Positions 29,812 through 38,831 of a stretch of DNA of 64,000 nt are shown here, piece by piece; position 1 is the stretch's first letter; every line of letters starts with the position of its first letter. A model generated the notes under the pieces. That model was not told the origin of the DNA and made no database searches. It was given only the letters and a program-made list of their open reading frames with translations. This stretch comes from APNM01 sp040361335 (lineage in GTDB: Bacteria; Pseudomonadota; Gammaproteobacteria; Nevskiales; Salinisphaeraceae), in contig NZ_APNM01000002.1 in assembly GCF_040361335.1 (NCBI RefSeq), positions 62,001 through 126,000 of the forward strand, given 5' to 3'. Made by a program: the position numbers and the translations under genes.

Positions 29812-30609
29812 TCAGCGCCGGTCCGACGGCAGGCGTATGGTTTCCAGTTGGCGGGAGAGTGCCACCAGACGCCCCTCGGTATCCCATATCTCGCCGTCCT
29901 CCTCGGCGAAGCCGCCGGTGACGAAGCGGGTCCGGAAGCGGCAGCGCAGCGGACCGGGACACGGGCGGGCCCGTATCTGCACGGTCAGCTCGACCGTCGG
30001 CACCCAGGCGACCGGGCCGGTCTTGCGGAAGATCGGCGGCGGGAAGCCGTCGGCGAACAGGATCAGGGAAAGGATGTCCGGCTCGCGACCGTCGGCGAAA
30101 CGGGCCCAGCCGGACAGTTCGCATGCCTCCGAATTCTCGCCCCGCAGCCAGTCGGCGGTATCGGGATTGAAGGCCACGTCGACACTCTCGAAGAAACGCA
30201 GCGGGATTTTCGCCGGCACGCAGTCCTCGATGGCCGGTATCGAGGGCGGCCCCTCGGTGCCGTGATCGAGGCCGCGGCGGGCGTCGAGATCGCCGTACGC
30301 GGCCGTGATCCGCAGGCGCTCCGCGTCCGCCTGGCGTACCCGGGCCTCGGCGTAACTGAGGGTCTTGCCCGACTTGAGGATGTCGGTTTCGATCTCCACC
30401 GACCCGGGCGCGATCGGATTGAAGAAATGGCCGGTGATGGTGAACGGGTCCGGATGGGGCAGCCGTTCGCGCAGCGCGCGCGCCGCGACCGCCATCAGGT
30501 AGCCGCCGTTGGGCACGTCCTGGATGTTCCAGCGGTCGCTTATCCCGGCGCCATAGCGGCCGTCGCCGAGGTCGGTCACTGCGGTGTCGCGGTCGAAATT
30601 CGAGGACAC
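29812..30609 (-). CDS. Acyl-CoA thioesterase family protein (double hot-dog)
   Basis: 265-residue protein that looks like a tandem hot-dog thioesterase of the TesB-like group. Features include WNIQDVPNGGYLMAVAARAL, TGHFFNPIAPGSVEIETDIL and LSYAEARVRQ in the first half, and VAWVPTVELTVQIRARPCPG with DTEGRLVALSRQLETIR in the second. Such enzymes hydrolyse acyl-CoA; chain length cannot be read from sequence. It is divergent from nhaD and lies 89 bp upstream of the exported YqgE gene on the same strand. Confidence 0.82.
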   Translation of the reverse strand: MSSNFDRDTAVTDLGDGRYGAGISDRWNIQDVPNGGYLMAVAARALRERLPHPDPFTITGHFFNPIAPGSVEIETDILKSGKTLSYAEARVRQADAERLRITAAYGDLDARRGLDHGTEGPPSIPAIEDCVPAKIPLRFFESVDVAFNPDTADWLRGENSEACELSGWARFADGREPDILSLILFADGFPPPIFRKTGPVAWVPTVELTVQIRARPCPGPLRCRFRTRFVTGGFAEEDGEIWDTEGRLVALSRQLETIRLPSDRR

Positions 30610-30687
30610 GATATCGTCTCCGGTGAGCGGCGGCCCGGTATTCTATAGGGTTGTCGGCCGATCGGTATTAAGTCGCCGCGCATCGGG

Positions 30688-30693
30688 TACAAT
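30688..30693 (+). promoter_or_regulatory. Possible -10 element for nhaD
   Basis: TACAAT matches the sigma-70 -10 consensus in 5 of 6 positions, about 70 bp before the nhaD ATG. No good -35 hexamer lies at 16-18 bp, so an activator may be needed or this is coincidental. Confidence 0.35.
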
Positions 30694-30764
30694 ACGCGCG
30701 CCCAAGCGCGTTCATTCCGCCGGCGGCTCGCCGGCGGCCGAGCCATCCCACCCCGGAAGCCGGA

Positions 30765-32192
30765 ATGCCCCTGCGTCAGATCCCAGCCCTCTGCCTGCTG
30801 CTGTTCCTCCCCTTCACCGCGAGTGCCGCCACGGCCCTCACCGAGACATCCTTCACCACGCACTGGGTCGGTTATGCCTGCGTGGCGATCTTCGTCATCG
30901 CCTATGCCCTGGTGATCGCGGAGGACAAGATCCACCTGTCGAAGTCCAAGCCGGTGATCGTGGCCGCCGGCTTGATCTGGATGCTGATCGCGCTGGCGTT
31001 CATGCGCATGGGCGATACCCACAGCGCCTCCGTGGCGATCCGGCACAGCCTGCTGGAGTTCGCGGAACTGATGCTGTTCCTGCTCGCGGCGATGACCTAC
31101 ATCAACACCATGCAGGAGCGCGGGCTGTTCGATGCCCTGCGCGGCTGGCTGGTCACCCGCGGTTTCTCGCTGCGCACGATCTTCTGGGTTACCGGCGTGC
31201 TGGCCTTCTTCATATCGCCGGTGGCGGACAACATGACGACGGCGCTGCTGCTGTCCGCGGTGGTCCTGGCCGTGGGCGGCAGCCAGATCAAGTTCGTGGT
31301 GCCCGCCTGCATCAATATCGTGGTGGCCGCGAACGCCGGCGGCGCGTTCTCCCCGTTCGGCGACATCACGACCCTGATGGTCTGGCAAAAGGGCGTGGTC
31401 GATTTCACCGAGTTCTTCGTGCTGTTCGTGCCCTCGCTGGTCAACTGGCTGGTGCCGGCCCTGTGCCTGATGTGGGCCGTGCCGCGCGCCAAGCCCGCGC
31501 CGTTGGACGAGGCCGTGGTGCTGCGAAAGGGTGCTTTCCGCGTGATGTTCCTGTTCGGTGTCACCATTGCGCTCGCGGTCTCCGCCCATACCCTCCTGCA
31601 CCTGCCGCCGGTACTCGGCATGATGACCGGCCTCGGCCTCCTCAAGTTGTTCGGCTACTACCTCCAGCATCGCGAGCGCACCATCCTCGGCTACCGGGAT
31701 CGCGAGGCCGACGCCGTGCTGGAGGTGTCCGAGTGGCGCGACGGCCGGAAGCCGTTCGACATATTCCGGCAGGTCGAGCGGGCCGAGTGGGATACCCTGC
31801 TGTTCTTCTACGGCATCATCCTCTGCGTCGGCGGTCTGGGCACGCTGGGTTATCTGGCGTTGCTTTCCCAGGCCCTGTACCTGGATCTCGGCGCCACGCC
31901 GGCCAACGTCCTGGTGGGGGTCGCCTCCGCCGTGGTCGACAATATCCCGGTGATGTATGCGGTGCTGACCATGCTGCCCGACATGAGCCACGGCCAATGG
32001 CTGCTGGTGACGTTGACGGCCGGCGTCGGCGGGTCGCTGCTGTCGATCGGCTCGGCGGCGGGCGTGGCCGTGATGGGTCAGGCCCGGGGCATCTACACCT
32101 TCTTCGCCCATCTCAAGTGGAGTTGGGCGATCGCCCTGGGGTATGCCGCCAGCATCGTGGTCCATTTCCTGCTCAACGCGAGCCACTTTTGA
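30765..32192 (+). CDS. nhaD: NhaD-type Na+/H+ antiporter
   Basis: 475-residue inner-membrane antiporter of the NhaD family that expels sodium in exchange for protons. The N-terminal MPLRQIPALCLLLFLPFTASA may be a cleaved signal, as in other NhaD proteins. Conserved stretches include SPVADNMTTALLLSAVVLAV, AANAGGAFSPFGDITTLMVW and VDNIPVMYAVLTMLPDM, where acidic residues sit in membrane helices. At least ten hydrophobic segments are visible. The stop overlaps the TTG start of the patatin gene. Presence fits a salt-exposed or alkaline habitat, though NhaD is widespread. Confidence 0.93.
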   Translation: MPLRQIPALCLLLFLPFTASAATALTETSFTTHWVGYACVAIFVIAYALVIAEDKIHLSKSKPVIVAAGLIWMLIALAFMRMGDTHSASVAIRHSLLEFAELMLFLLAAMTYINTMQERGLFDALRGWLVTRGFSLRTIFWVTGVLAFFISPVADNMTTALLLSAVVLAVGGSQIKFVVPACINIVVAANAGGAFSPFGDITTLMVWQKGVVDFTEFFVLFVPSLVNWLVPALCLMWAVPRAKPAPLDEAVVLRKGAFRVMFLFGVTIALAVSAHTLLHLPPVLGMMTGLGLLKLFGYYLQHRERTILGYRDREADAVLEVSEWRDGRKPFDIFRQVERAEWDTLLFFYGIILCVGGLGTLGYLALLSQALYLDLGATPANVLVGVASAVVDNIPVMYAVLTMLPDMSHGQWLLVTLTAGVGGSLLSIGSAAGVAVMGQARGIYTFFAHLKWSWAIALGYAASIVVHFLLNASHF

Positions 32193-33259
32193 GCGGATAC
32201 GAGTCGCTGACGCTGCGCGCCGGGCCGGCGGCCTTGGCGCGCATCCGCCGGGACGGCCTGGAACGCGGGGCCATCCGCGCCGTCGCCGGGGCCGCCGGCG
32301 GCCCCAAGTGGCTGATCCTGCCGCATCTCGACCGATTCCTTTTCGGGGAATGGCTGGGCGACCAGCCGGTCGACCTCGTGGGCGCCTCCATCGGCACCTG
32401 GCGCTTCACCGCCGCCTGCGACGGGCGCGACCCGGCGGCCGCGATCACGCGGCTGGAGGAGGCCTATATCGAGCAGCGTTACAGCACGGGGGCCGGCCGC
32501 GAGGAGATCACGTCGGTTACCCGCTCGATCCTGGACCGCGTCCTGCCGCCGGAGAGCGCCGCCGGCGTCGCCGCCCATCCCAGCCGTCGCCTGACGGCCG
32601 TCACGGTTCGTGCCCGCGGCCCCGGCGGCAGCGAACGCCGCGGCATCCAGGCGCTGGGCTCGGGGCTGGCGGGCGGTGCCAATCTCGTCTCGCGCCGCGC
32701 GCTGGGGCTCGCCTACGAGCGGGTGCTGTTCCAGCACCCGGAAGTGGCGGCGCTGCGCCTGGCGGGCGAATGGATCCCCACCCGGCGGGTGGCGCTGACC
32801 GCCGACAATGTCCGCGACGCGGTCTACGCCAGCGGCAGCATCCCGCTGCACATGGCCGGTGCCCGCGACCCCGCCGGCGCGCCACCGGGCGTCTACCGCG
32901 ACGGCGGCATCGTCGATTACCATATCGACCAGCCGTTGGTGGACGACGGTCTGGTGCTGATGCCGCATTTCGCCGACCGCCTCATCCCCGGCTGGTTCGA
33001 CAAGTTCCTGCCGTGGCGTCAGCGTCCCCGCCATGCGACCAACACCGTCCTGGTCGGTCCCAGCCGGCGATTCCTGGCGCGGCTGCCCCAGGGGCGCATC
33101 CCCGATCGCAAGGATTTCTTGCGCTACGACGGGCGCGATGCCGAACGCATCCGCGACTGGCGCGCCTGCGCCGCTGAAGGCGAGCGTCTGGCCGACGAGT
33201 TCCGGCGCTGGCTGGCGGATCCGGATCCGGCGCGGCACCTGGCACCGCTGCTGACCTGA
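32189..33259 (+). CDS. Patatin-like phospholipase family protein
   Basis: 356-residue patatin-domain lipase/acyl hydrolase. The nucleophile elbow is LVGASIGTW (Ser67 in GxSxG), the oxyanion-hole glycines are in GAAGGPKW, and the catalytic Asp is in VYRDGGIVDYH (DGG motif). The start is the TTG at 32189, which overlaps the nhaD stop (TTGA); the frame stays open upstream only as noise over nhaD. No signal peptide. Substrate is unknown; membrane phospholipids are a reasonable guess. Confidence 0.85.
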   Translation: MSGYESLTLRAGPAALARIRRDGLERGAIRAVAGAAGGPKWLILPHLDRFLFGEWLGDQPVDLVGASIGTWRFTAACDGRDPAAAITRLEEAYIEQRYSTGAGREEITSVTRSILDRVLPPESAAGVAAHPSRRLTAVTVRARGPGGSERRGIQALGSGLAGGANLVSRRALGLAYERVLFQHPEVAALRLAGEWIPTRRVALTADNVRDAVYASGSIPLHMAGARDPAGAPPGVYRDGGIVDYHIDQPLVDDGLVLMPHFADRLIPGWFDKFLPWRQRPRHATNTVLVGPSRRFLARLPQGRIPDRKDFLRYDGRDAERIRDWRACAAEGERLADEFRRWLADPDPARHLAPLLT

Positions 33260-33266
33260 GGCGGAT

Positions 33267-33866
33267 ATGTCGGCCCCGGCTCCACAGTTGATCCTGGCCT
33301 CCGCCTCGCCGCGGCGCGCCGAGTTGCTGCGCCAGATCGGCCTGCCCTTCGAGCGCCGGCCCGTGGATGTCGACGAGGCGCCGCTGCCCGACGAGTCGCC
33401 GGCGGCGCTCGCGCAACGCCTGGCCGTCGCCAAGGCCCGTGCCGGCGTTGCCGATGCCGCGTTGCCGGTGCTCGGCTCGGATACGGTCGTCGCGCTCGGC
33501 GACGAGGCCCTGGGCAAGCCCGCCGACCGTGCCGAGGCGTTGGCGATGCTGGCACGCCTGTCGGGCCGGACCCACGAGGTCCATACCGGTGTCGCGCTCG
33601 CCCATGCCGGCGACACCGAGACCGTTCTGGTCACGACCCGCGTCACCATGCGCGACATCGCGCCGGGCGAGGCCGAGGCCTACTGGGCCACCGGCGAATG
33701 CGACGACAAGGCCGGTGCCTATGGCATCCAGGGGCTGGGCGCGGTGTTCGTCCGCCGCATCGAGGGTAGCTACTCCGCCGTGATGGGGCTGCCGTTGTTC
33801 GAGACCGCCGGCTTGCTGGAGCGAGCCGGTATTCGGGTCCTGGCGCCGGGTGGGTGCGATGACTGA
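33267..33866 (+). CDS. maf: Maf family nucleotide pyrophosphatase (YhdE type)
   Basis: 199-residue Maf protein. The signature ASASPRRAELLRQIGLPFE and VLGSDTVVALG, with DDKAGAYGIQGLGAVFVRRI near the end, matches the YhdE subgroup that hydrolyses dTTP, UTP and pseudo-UTP, limiting use of odd nucleotides. It starts 7 bp after the patatin gene and overlaps the sulP start by 8 bp, so it is part of the nhaD-to-BASS run. Confidence 0.93.
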   Translation: MSAPAPQLILASASPRRAELLRQIGLPFERRPVDVDEAPLPDESPAALAQRLAVAKARAGVADAALPVLGSDTVVALGDEALGKPADRAEALAMLARLSGRTHEVHTGVALAHAGDTETVLVTTRVTMRDIAPGEAEAYWATGECDDKAGAYGIQGLGAVFVRRIEGSYSAVMGLPLFETAGLLERAGIRVLAPGGCDD

Positions 33867-35601
33867 CAAAGCCTTCGAGGATGACGCGCCGCGACCGGGC
33901 AGCGCGCTGAGGGAAGCCTGGCGCGCGGGTTACGGCGCCGTGGAGGCCCGGGCCGACTTCCTGGCCGGCATCACCGTGGGCGTCGTGGCGATTCCGTTGG
34001 CCATGGCCCTGGCGATCGCCACCGGCGTGCCGCCGCAGCACGGTCTCTACACCGCGATCGTCGCCAGCGTGGTGATCGGTCTGGCCGGCGGCTCGCGGGT
34101 CAATATCTCGGGGCCCACCGCCGCCTTCGTCGTGATCCTGCTGCCGATCGTGCACGACTACGGCCTGGGCGGGTTGTTGCTGGCGACCCTGATGGCCGGC
34201 GGTATCCTGGTCGCGCTGGGGTTGGCCCGCGCGGGGCGCCTGATCGAGTACATCCCCTATCCGGTGACCGTGGGCTTCACCGCCGGGATCGGCGTGGTGA
34301 TCGCCACCCTCCAGCTCAAGGATCTGCTGGGCCTGCCCGTCGGCGAGCTGGAGGGGCATTACCTGGACAAGGTCGTGGTCCTGGCCGGCGCGTTGCCGGC
34401 CGTCGACTGGGCCGATTTCGCGGTGGGCGGCTTCGCCCTGGGTCTGTTGATCCTGTGGCCGCGGCTACGCATCCCGTTGCCCGGCTATCTGATGGCGTTG
34501 ATCGCCGGCAGCGCGGCCGCCTGGCTCGCCGGTCAGTTGGTGCCGGGCTTCGGTGTCGAGACCATCGGCTCCCGGTTCACCTACGAGCTCGACGGCGTGA
34601 CTGGCCACGGCATTCCGCCCAGCCCGCCCATGCCCGTGCTGCCCTGGCATCTGCCCGGGCCCGACGGCGAGCCGTTGGTGTTGAGCTTCGGATTGATCCG
34701 GGAGTTGATCGGTCCGGCCCTGGCGATCGCGATACTGGGCGCGATCGAATCGCTGCTGTGCGCCGTCGTCGCCGACGGCATCGCCGGCACCCGGCACAAC
34801 CCCAATACCGAGTTGCTCGGACAGGGGCTCGGCAATATCGCGGCGCCGCTGTTCGGCGGCATCCCCGCCACCGCGGCGATCGCGCGCACCGCCGCCAATA
34901 TCCGCGCCGGCGGCCGCTCCCCGGTGTCCGCGGTCGTGCACGCCGCCACCATCATGGCGGTGTTGCTGTTCCTGACGCCGTTGCTGGCCCACGTGCCGAT
35001 GTCGGTGCTGGCCGCGATCCTGATCATGGTGGCCTGGAACATGAGCGATGCGCCGCATTTCGCGCGGCTGTTGCGCATCGCGCCGCGCAGCGACGTCCTG
35101 GTGCTGCTGGTGTGCTTCGGGCTCACCGTGCTGTTCGACATGGTGCTGGCGGTGGGGGTCGGCGTGGCCCTGGCGGGGGCGCTGTTCATCCGGCGCGCGA
35201 CCGAGCTGACCGGCACGCAACTGGTCAGCACCCAGAGTCACGAGCGCCTGGCCCATCTGCCGCCTGAAGTGGCGGTCTACGACATCAACGGTCCGCTGTT
35301 CTTCGGCGCCGCCGAGAAGGCGGTCAAGATTATGCATCGGCTCGACAAGAATGTGCGCGTGGTCATCATCGACATGAGCGGCGTGTCCATGGTGGATATC
35401 ACCGGACTGATGGCATTGCGCTCCCTGCTCGACCAGTTGGGGCACGACCGGGTCGGCGTGGTCGTGGCCGGCCTGTCGCCCGAACTCGTGCGGCCGTTCC
35501 GGCGGGCCGGCATCCGGCCGCGACACGGCCGGCTCGTGTACGCCCGGGACCTGGGCGCCGCCGCGCACAAGGCGCTCGATTTGGTGTCGGCATCGACATG
35601 A
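33859..35601 (+). CDS. SulP family anion transporter with STAS domain
   Basis: 580-residue SLC26/SulP permease. The membrane domain (about residues 30-430) has the family's opening DFLAGITVGVVAIPLAMALA and INISGPTAAFVVILLPI-like blocks, and GNIAAPLFGGIPATAAIART. The C-terminal STAS domain (about 460-575) includes VVIIDMSGVSMVDITGL. Substrates in the family are sulfate, bicarbonate or dicarboxylates and cannot be told apart here. ATG 33859 overlaps maf; a GTG at 33850 is an alternative start. The stop overlaps the next transporter gene (ATGA), which suggests the two act together. Confidence 0.92.
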   Translation: MTDKAFEDDAPRPGSALREAWRAGYGAVEARADFLAGITVGVVAIPLAMALAIATGVPPQHGLYTAIVASVVIGLAGGSRVNISGPTAAFVVILLPIVHDYGLGGLLLATLMAGGILVALGLARAGRLIEYIPYPVTVGFTAGIGVVIATLQLKDLLGLPVGELEGHYLDKVVVLAGALPAVDWADFAVGGFALGLLILWPRLRIPLPGYLMALIAGSAAAWLAGQLVPGFGVETIGSRFTYELDGVTGHGIPPSPPMPVLPWHLPGPDGEPLVLSFGLIRELIGPALAIAILGAIESLLCAVVADGIAGTRHNPNTELLGQGLGNIAAPLFGGIPATAAIARTAANIRAGGRSPVSAVVHAATIMAVLLFLTPLLAHVPMSVLAAILIMVAWNMSDAPHFARLLRIAPRSDVLVLLVCFGLTVLFDMVLAVGVGVALAGALFIRRATELTGTQLVSTQSHERLAHLPPEVAVYDINGPLFFGAAEKAVKIMHRLDKNVRVVIIDMSGVSMVDITGLMALRSLLDQLGHDRVGVVVAGLSPELVRPFRRAGIRPRHGRLVYARDLGAAAHKALDLVSAST

Positions 35602-36530
35602 GCGCGGTGTCCGTCGCGACGACGCTCTTCCCGGTCTGGGCCCTGCTGCTCTCGGCGGCGGCCTATGTCTTCCCGGCGCCGTTCGCGGCCGGCCGCGACC
35701 TGATCGTGCCGCTGCTGGTGGTGATCATGTTCGGCATGGGCGCGACCCTGACACCGGCCGATTTCGGTCGCGCCCTGCGCCGGCCGCTGCCGGTGGCGCT
35801 GGGCGTGGCCCTGCAGTTCCTGCTGATGCCGGCCCTGGCCTGGGCGATCGCCCGCGTGCTGGATTTGCCGCCGGACCTGACGGTGGGCCTGATCCTGGTC
35901 GGCTCGGTCTCGGGCGGCACCGCCTCCAACGTGATCTGCTACCTGGCCCGCGGCGACGTCGCGCTGTCCATCACCATGACGGCCGTGTCGACGATCCTCG
36001 CGGTGGGCGCGACGCCGCTGCTGACCTGGCTGTACGCCGGTCGTGTCGTGCCGGTGCCGGCCGTGGATATGTTCGTGAGCATCGCCAGCATCGTCCTGGC
36101 ACCGGTGGCGGCGGGCGTGGTCCTGAACACCCTGGCCGGCCGGTATCTGGCGCCGGCACGCGCCTGGCTGCCGCTGCTCTCGGTCGCGGCGATCGTCCTG
36201 GTCATCGCGATCATCGTGGGCCTGAACCGGGACAGCATCGCCGCCCTGGGGCCGGCGGTGGCGGCCGCGGTGATCCTGCACAATCTGGGCGGGCTCGCCG
36301 CGGGCTATGCTTCGGCCCGTTTCCTGGTCCGCGACCCCGTCGTGGCCCGGACGGTCGCGATCGAGGTGGGGATGCAGAACTCGGGCCTGGCGGTGGCACT
36401 GGCGACCCAGTATTTCAGCGCCGCCGCGGCGCTGCCGGGGGCGCTGTTCTCCGTGTGGCACAACATCTCCGGTTCCCTGCTGGCGGCCGCCGTGCGCGCC
36501 TCGTCCGATCCGCCGATGCGCCGGGATTGA
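35598..36530 (+). CDS. Bile acid:sodium symporter (BASS) family transporter
   Basis: 310-residue membrane protein with about ten hydrophobic segments. The pattern VPLLVVIMFGMGATLTPADF, GLILVGSVSGGTASNVICYLARGDVALS and AIEVGMQNSGLAVALATQYF is typical of the bacterial BASS family, which couples Na+ entry to uptake of organic anions such as pantoate or bile acids. Translational coupling to the SulP gene (ATGA at 35598-35601) and presence of NhaD in the same run point to a shared dependence on the sodium gradient. Confidence 0.9.
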   Translation: MSAVSVATTLFPVWALLLSAAAYVFPAPFAAGRDLIVPLLVVIMFGMGATLTPADFGRALRRPLPVALGVALQFLLMPALAWAIARVLDLPPDLTVGLILVGSVSGGTASNVICYLARGDVALSITMTAVSTILAVGATPLLTWLYAGRVVPVPAVDMFVSIASIVLAPVAAGVVLNTLAGRYLAPARAWLPLLSVAAIVLVIAIIVGLNRDSIAALGPAVAAAVILHNLGGLAAGYASARFLVRDPVVARTVAIEVGMQNSGLAVALATQYFSAAAALPGALFSVWHNISGSLLAAAVRASSDPPMRRD

Positions 36531-36585
36531 CGCGGATTGGCCCTGGATCGTCCCGGGGTCGGCGCGAGTCCTGGACGAACGCCGT

Positions 36586-37206
36586 CTAACGGTCGCCCCA
36601 GAGCTCTTCCAGCCTCGCCGCGCGGCCGCACAGCTTCTTGTACACGTGGTACCGGATCGGGTTCTTTTCGTGGTAATCCTGGTGGTATTCCTCGGCCGGG
36701 TAGAAGGGCCCCGCGTCCTCGATGGGCGTGACGATGGGCGAGGGGGCGTCCGGATCCTGGCGTAACGCCTTCCGCGACGCCTCGGCCAGCCGGCGTTGGC
36801 GCTCGTCGTGCACGAAAATGCCGCTGCGGTACTGGCTGCCGCGATCGCAGAACTGGCCGCCGTCGTCGGTCGGGTCGACGTTGTGCCAGAAGGTGTCCAG
36901 CAGGGTCTCGTAGGTCACCGCCGCCGGGTCGTAGCGTACCCGCAGCGCCTCGGTATGGCCGGTGCCCCCGGCGGAGACCCGTTCGTAGCCGGGATCGGCG
37001 ACGTCGCCACCGGTGAAGCCCGAAGTCGTCTCCACCACGCCCCCGACCTTGTCGAAGGCCTCCTCGACGCACCAGAAGCAACCGGCCGCGAAGGTGGCGG
37101 TGGCGAGGCCGTCGTCGGCGGGCGGTCGTTGTCCGGTCCCGTCATCGGCGGCGAGCAGGGCGGGGCCGGACAGGATCAGTGTCAGCGCGATTGTCAGTCG
37201 AAGCAT
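36586..37206 (-). CDS. msrA: Exported peptide methionine sulfoxide reductase MsrA
   Basis: 206-residue MsrA. A signal peptide (MLRLTIALTLILSGPALLAA) implies a periplasmic enzyme, unlike cytoplasmic E. coli MsrA. The catalytic Cys43 is in the family motif AAGCFWCVEEAFDKV, with GHTEALRVRYDP and EYHQDYHEKNP following. Exported MsrA proteins repair oxidised methionines in envelope proteins. No msrB lies nearby. Divergent from a methyltransferase gene. Confidence 0.93.
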   Translation of the reverse strand: MLRLTIALTLILSGPALLAADDGTGQRPPADDGLATATFAAGCFWCVEEAFDKVGGVVETTSGFTGGDVADPGYERVSAGGTGHTEALRVRYDPAAVTYETLLDTFWHNVDPTDDGGQFCDRGSQYRSGIFVHDERQRRLAEASRKALRQDPDAPSPIVTPIEDAGPFYPAEEYHQDYHEKNPIRYHVYKKLCGRAARLEELWGDR

Positions 37207-37298
37207 GGCGGCGGTTCCGATTGCGACAGGGTTTGCATGATAGGAAGACCGGCTGATTGGGGGTATGGTTGCAGGTTACGCGACAAGGGAGGGGACGG

Positions 37299-37913
37299 AT
37301 GAGTTTCTACGAACGCTACTGCCTGCCGCTGGTCCTGGATTTCGCCTGCGGGCTCAAGCCGATCCGCAAGCAGCGCGAGAAAGTCCTGCCGTTGGCCCGC
37401 GGTGACGTGCTCGAGGTCGGCATCGGCACCGGCCGCAACCTGCCGCATTACGACGCCGCCAATATCCGCAAGATCTGGGGCCTGGACCCCGCCACGGAGA
37501 TGCACCGCAAGACCCGCAAGCGCCTGGCCGGCACCGGCCTGGACGTGGAACTGCTGCCGTTGTCGGCGGAGACCATCCCTGGGGAGGACGCGCGCTTCGA
37601 CACGGTGGTGCTCACCTACACCCTGTGCAGCATCCCCGACCCGGTTGCCGCGCTCAAGGAAATGAAGCGCGTGCTCAAGCCCGGCGGCAAGCTGATCTTC
37701 GCCGAGCACGGCCTGGCGCCGGATGCCGGGGTGGCGCGCTGGCAGCGGCGGCTGACTCCGGCGTGGCGCAAGATCGCGGGCGATTGCCACATGGACCGCA
37801 ATATCCCCGCGCTGTTGGCGGCCGGCGGGTTCGCGCCGGACGATCTCCAGGAAGGCTACATACCGGGCCCGAAGGTGCTGGGCTACAACTACTGGGGCAC
37901 CGCGACACGCTGA
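37299..37913 (+). CDS. Class I SAM-dependent methyltransferase
   Basis: 204-residue methyltransferase. Motif I is DVLEVGIGTGRNLPHYD, followed by the acidic residue in WGLDPATEMHRK and motif post I/II in FDTVVLTYTLCSIPDPVAAL and LKPGGKLIFAEHG. The shape is that of the UbiE/phospholipid-methyltransferase group, but no substrate is evident. ATG 37299 follows AGGGAGGGG. It ends just before the first PmrA-like box, so it is probably not under that control. Confidence 0.85.
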   Translation: MSFYERYCLPLVLDFACGLKPIRKQREKVLPLARGDVLEVGIGTGRNLPHYDAANIRKIWGLDPATEMHRKTRKRLAGTGLDVELLPLSAETIPGEDARFDTVVLTYTLCSIPDPVAALKEMKRVLKPGGKLIFAEHGLAPDAGVARWQRRLTPAWRKIAGDCHMDRNIPALLAAGGFAPDDLQEGYIPGPKVLGYNYWGTATR

Positions 37914-37924
37914 GTGGGCCGTTC

Positions 37925-37941
37925 CTTAAGGGAGCCTTAAG
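37925..37941 (+). promoter_or_regulatory. PmrA-like box 1 (before the outer-membrane protein gene)
   Basis: CTTAAG-GGAGC-CTTAAG is a perfect direct repeat with 5-bp spacing, matching the PmrA/BasR box consensus (C/T)TTAA(G/T)-N5-(C/T)TTAA(G/T). A poor -10 candidate (CAGGTT) starts 10 bp downstream at the position where sites 2 and 3 have TAGTCT. The gene start is 59 bp further on. Confidence 0.8.
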
Positions 37942-37999
37942 GTCTCCGTGTCAGGTTTGGCACGGAGGCGCACAACCCACGACCAAAGGATGTCCGGTC

Positions 38000-38749
38000 A
38001 TGCCCATGTCCAGGTTCCTGCTCGCCGCGGCCGTCGTGCTGGCGGCCGGCAACGCGGCCGCACGCAATTTCACCCATACCTACGAGGCGACCATCGCCGA
38101 TCCGGACGAGGTGGAGTATGCCCAGTGGGCCACCCTGAGTCGCCGGGCCGAGAATGACCGGGGCCTGACCCGGCTGGATTTCCGGCACGAACTGGAGGCG
38201 GGTCTCTCGGAGCGCTGGCAGGCCGCGCTTTACCTGGACTGGCGCTATCTGGACAGCGACGTGGAGCCCGACGACGACATGGAATTCCTGGACGTGGCGG
38301 CGGAGTCGATATACCAGATATCCGATCCCACGAGCCGGCCGTGGGGGCTGGCCCTGTACGGCGAGGTGAAGCTGGGGGATGAGATCGTCGCCCTGGAGCC
38401 CAAGCTGATCGTGCAGAAGAACCTGGGGCCCTGGATCCTGGCCTGGAACCTCGCGGCGGAAGCCGAGTGGGAGGGACGGGATTACGAAGAGGACAATGCC
38501 GTGGTCGGCCAGACGCTGGGCATCAGCCGGCGGCTGGGCGGCGATTGGCGCCTGGGCGCCGAGTTCACGCACGAGGTGGAGTATGCGGATTGTTCCGGCT
38601 GGGAGAGCCCGGTCGTCTATGGCGGGCCCGCATTGAGTTATCACGGCCACGAATGGTGGTTCGCGCTGAGTCCGATGACCCAGCTCAGCGATGTCGACGA
38701 CGAGGCCGACATCCGGGTCCGGCTGATCCTCGGCGTCGAATTCGAGTGA
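38000..38749 (+). CDS. Putative outer-membrane beta-barrel protein (DUF6662-like)
   Basis: 249-residue exported protein. MPMSRFLLAAAVVLAAGNAAA is a signal peptide. The mature part opens with NFTHTYEATIADPDEVEYAQ and is made of alternating amphipathic strands (ERWQAALYLDWRYLD, WGLALYGEVKLGD, LGPWILAWNLAAEAEWEGRD, DIRVRLILGVEFE), a barrel-like pattern ending in Phe-Glu. It resembles the DUF6662 family, which has no known function. It lies behind PmrA-like box 1 and directly upstream of eptA, so I infer a role in envelope remodelling or cation response. ATG 38006 is an alternative start. Confidence 0.72.
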   Translation: MPMSRFLLAAAVVLAAGNAAARNFTHTYEATIADPDEVEYAQWATLSRRAENDRGLTRLDFRHELEAGLSERWQAALYLDWRYLDSDVEPDDDMEFLDVAAESIYQISDPTSRPWGLALYGEVKLGDEIVALEPKLIVQKNLGPWILAWNLAAEAEWEGRDYEEDNAVVGQTLGISRRLGGDWRLGAEFTHEVEYADCSGWESPVVYGGPALSYHGHEWWFALSPMTQLSDVDDEADIRVRLILGVEFE

Positions 38750-38764
38750 CTCGCCGGCAAGGCG

Positions 38765-38797
38765 CATAAGGGGCGCTTAAGCGCGAACGCCTAGTCT
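38765..38797 (+). promoter_or_regulatory. PmrA-like box 2 with -10 element (eptA promoter)
   Basis: CATAAG-GGGCG-CTTAAG (38765-38781) keeps one perfect and one single-mismatch half-site with 5-bp spacing. TAGTCT at 38792-38797 starts 10 bp later and fits a -10 element; transcription would begin near 38804, 28 nt before the eptA ATG. The box stands in place of a -35 element, as in known PmrA promoters. Confidence 0.82.
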
Positions 38798-38831
38798 CCC
38801 GCCGAAAGCCCTCGGCTATCGGTGAGAGATC

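Noticed and set aside
30584..32188. Upstream extension of the patatin frame over nhaD
   Set aside because: It is a shadow frame over nhaD; the patatin family residues begin after the TTG at 32189.
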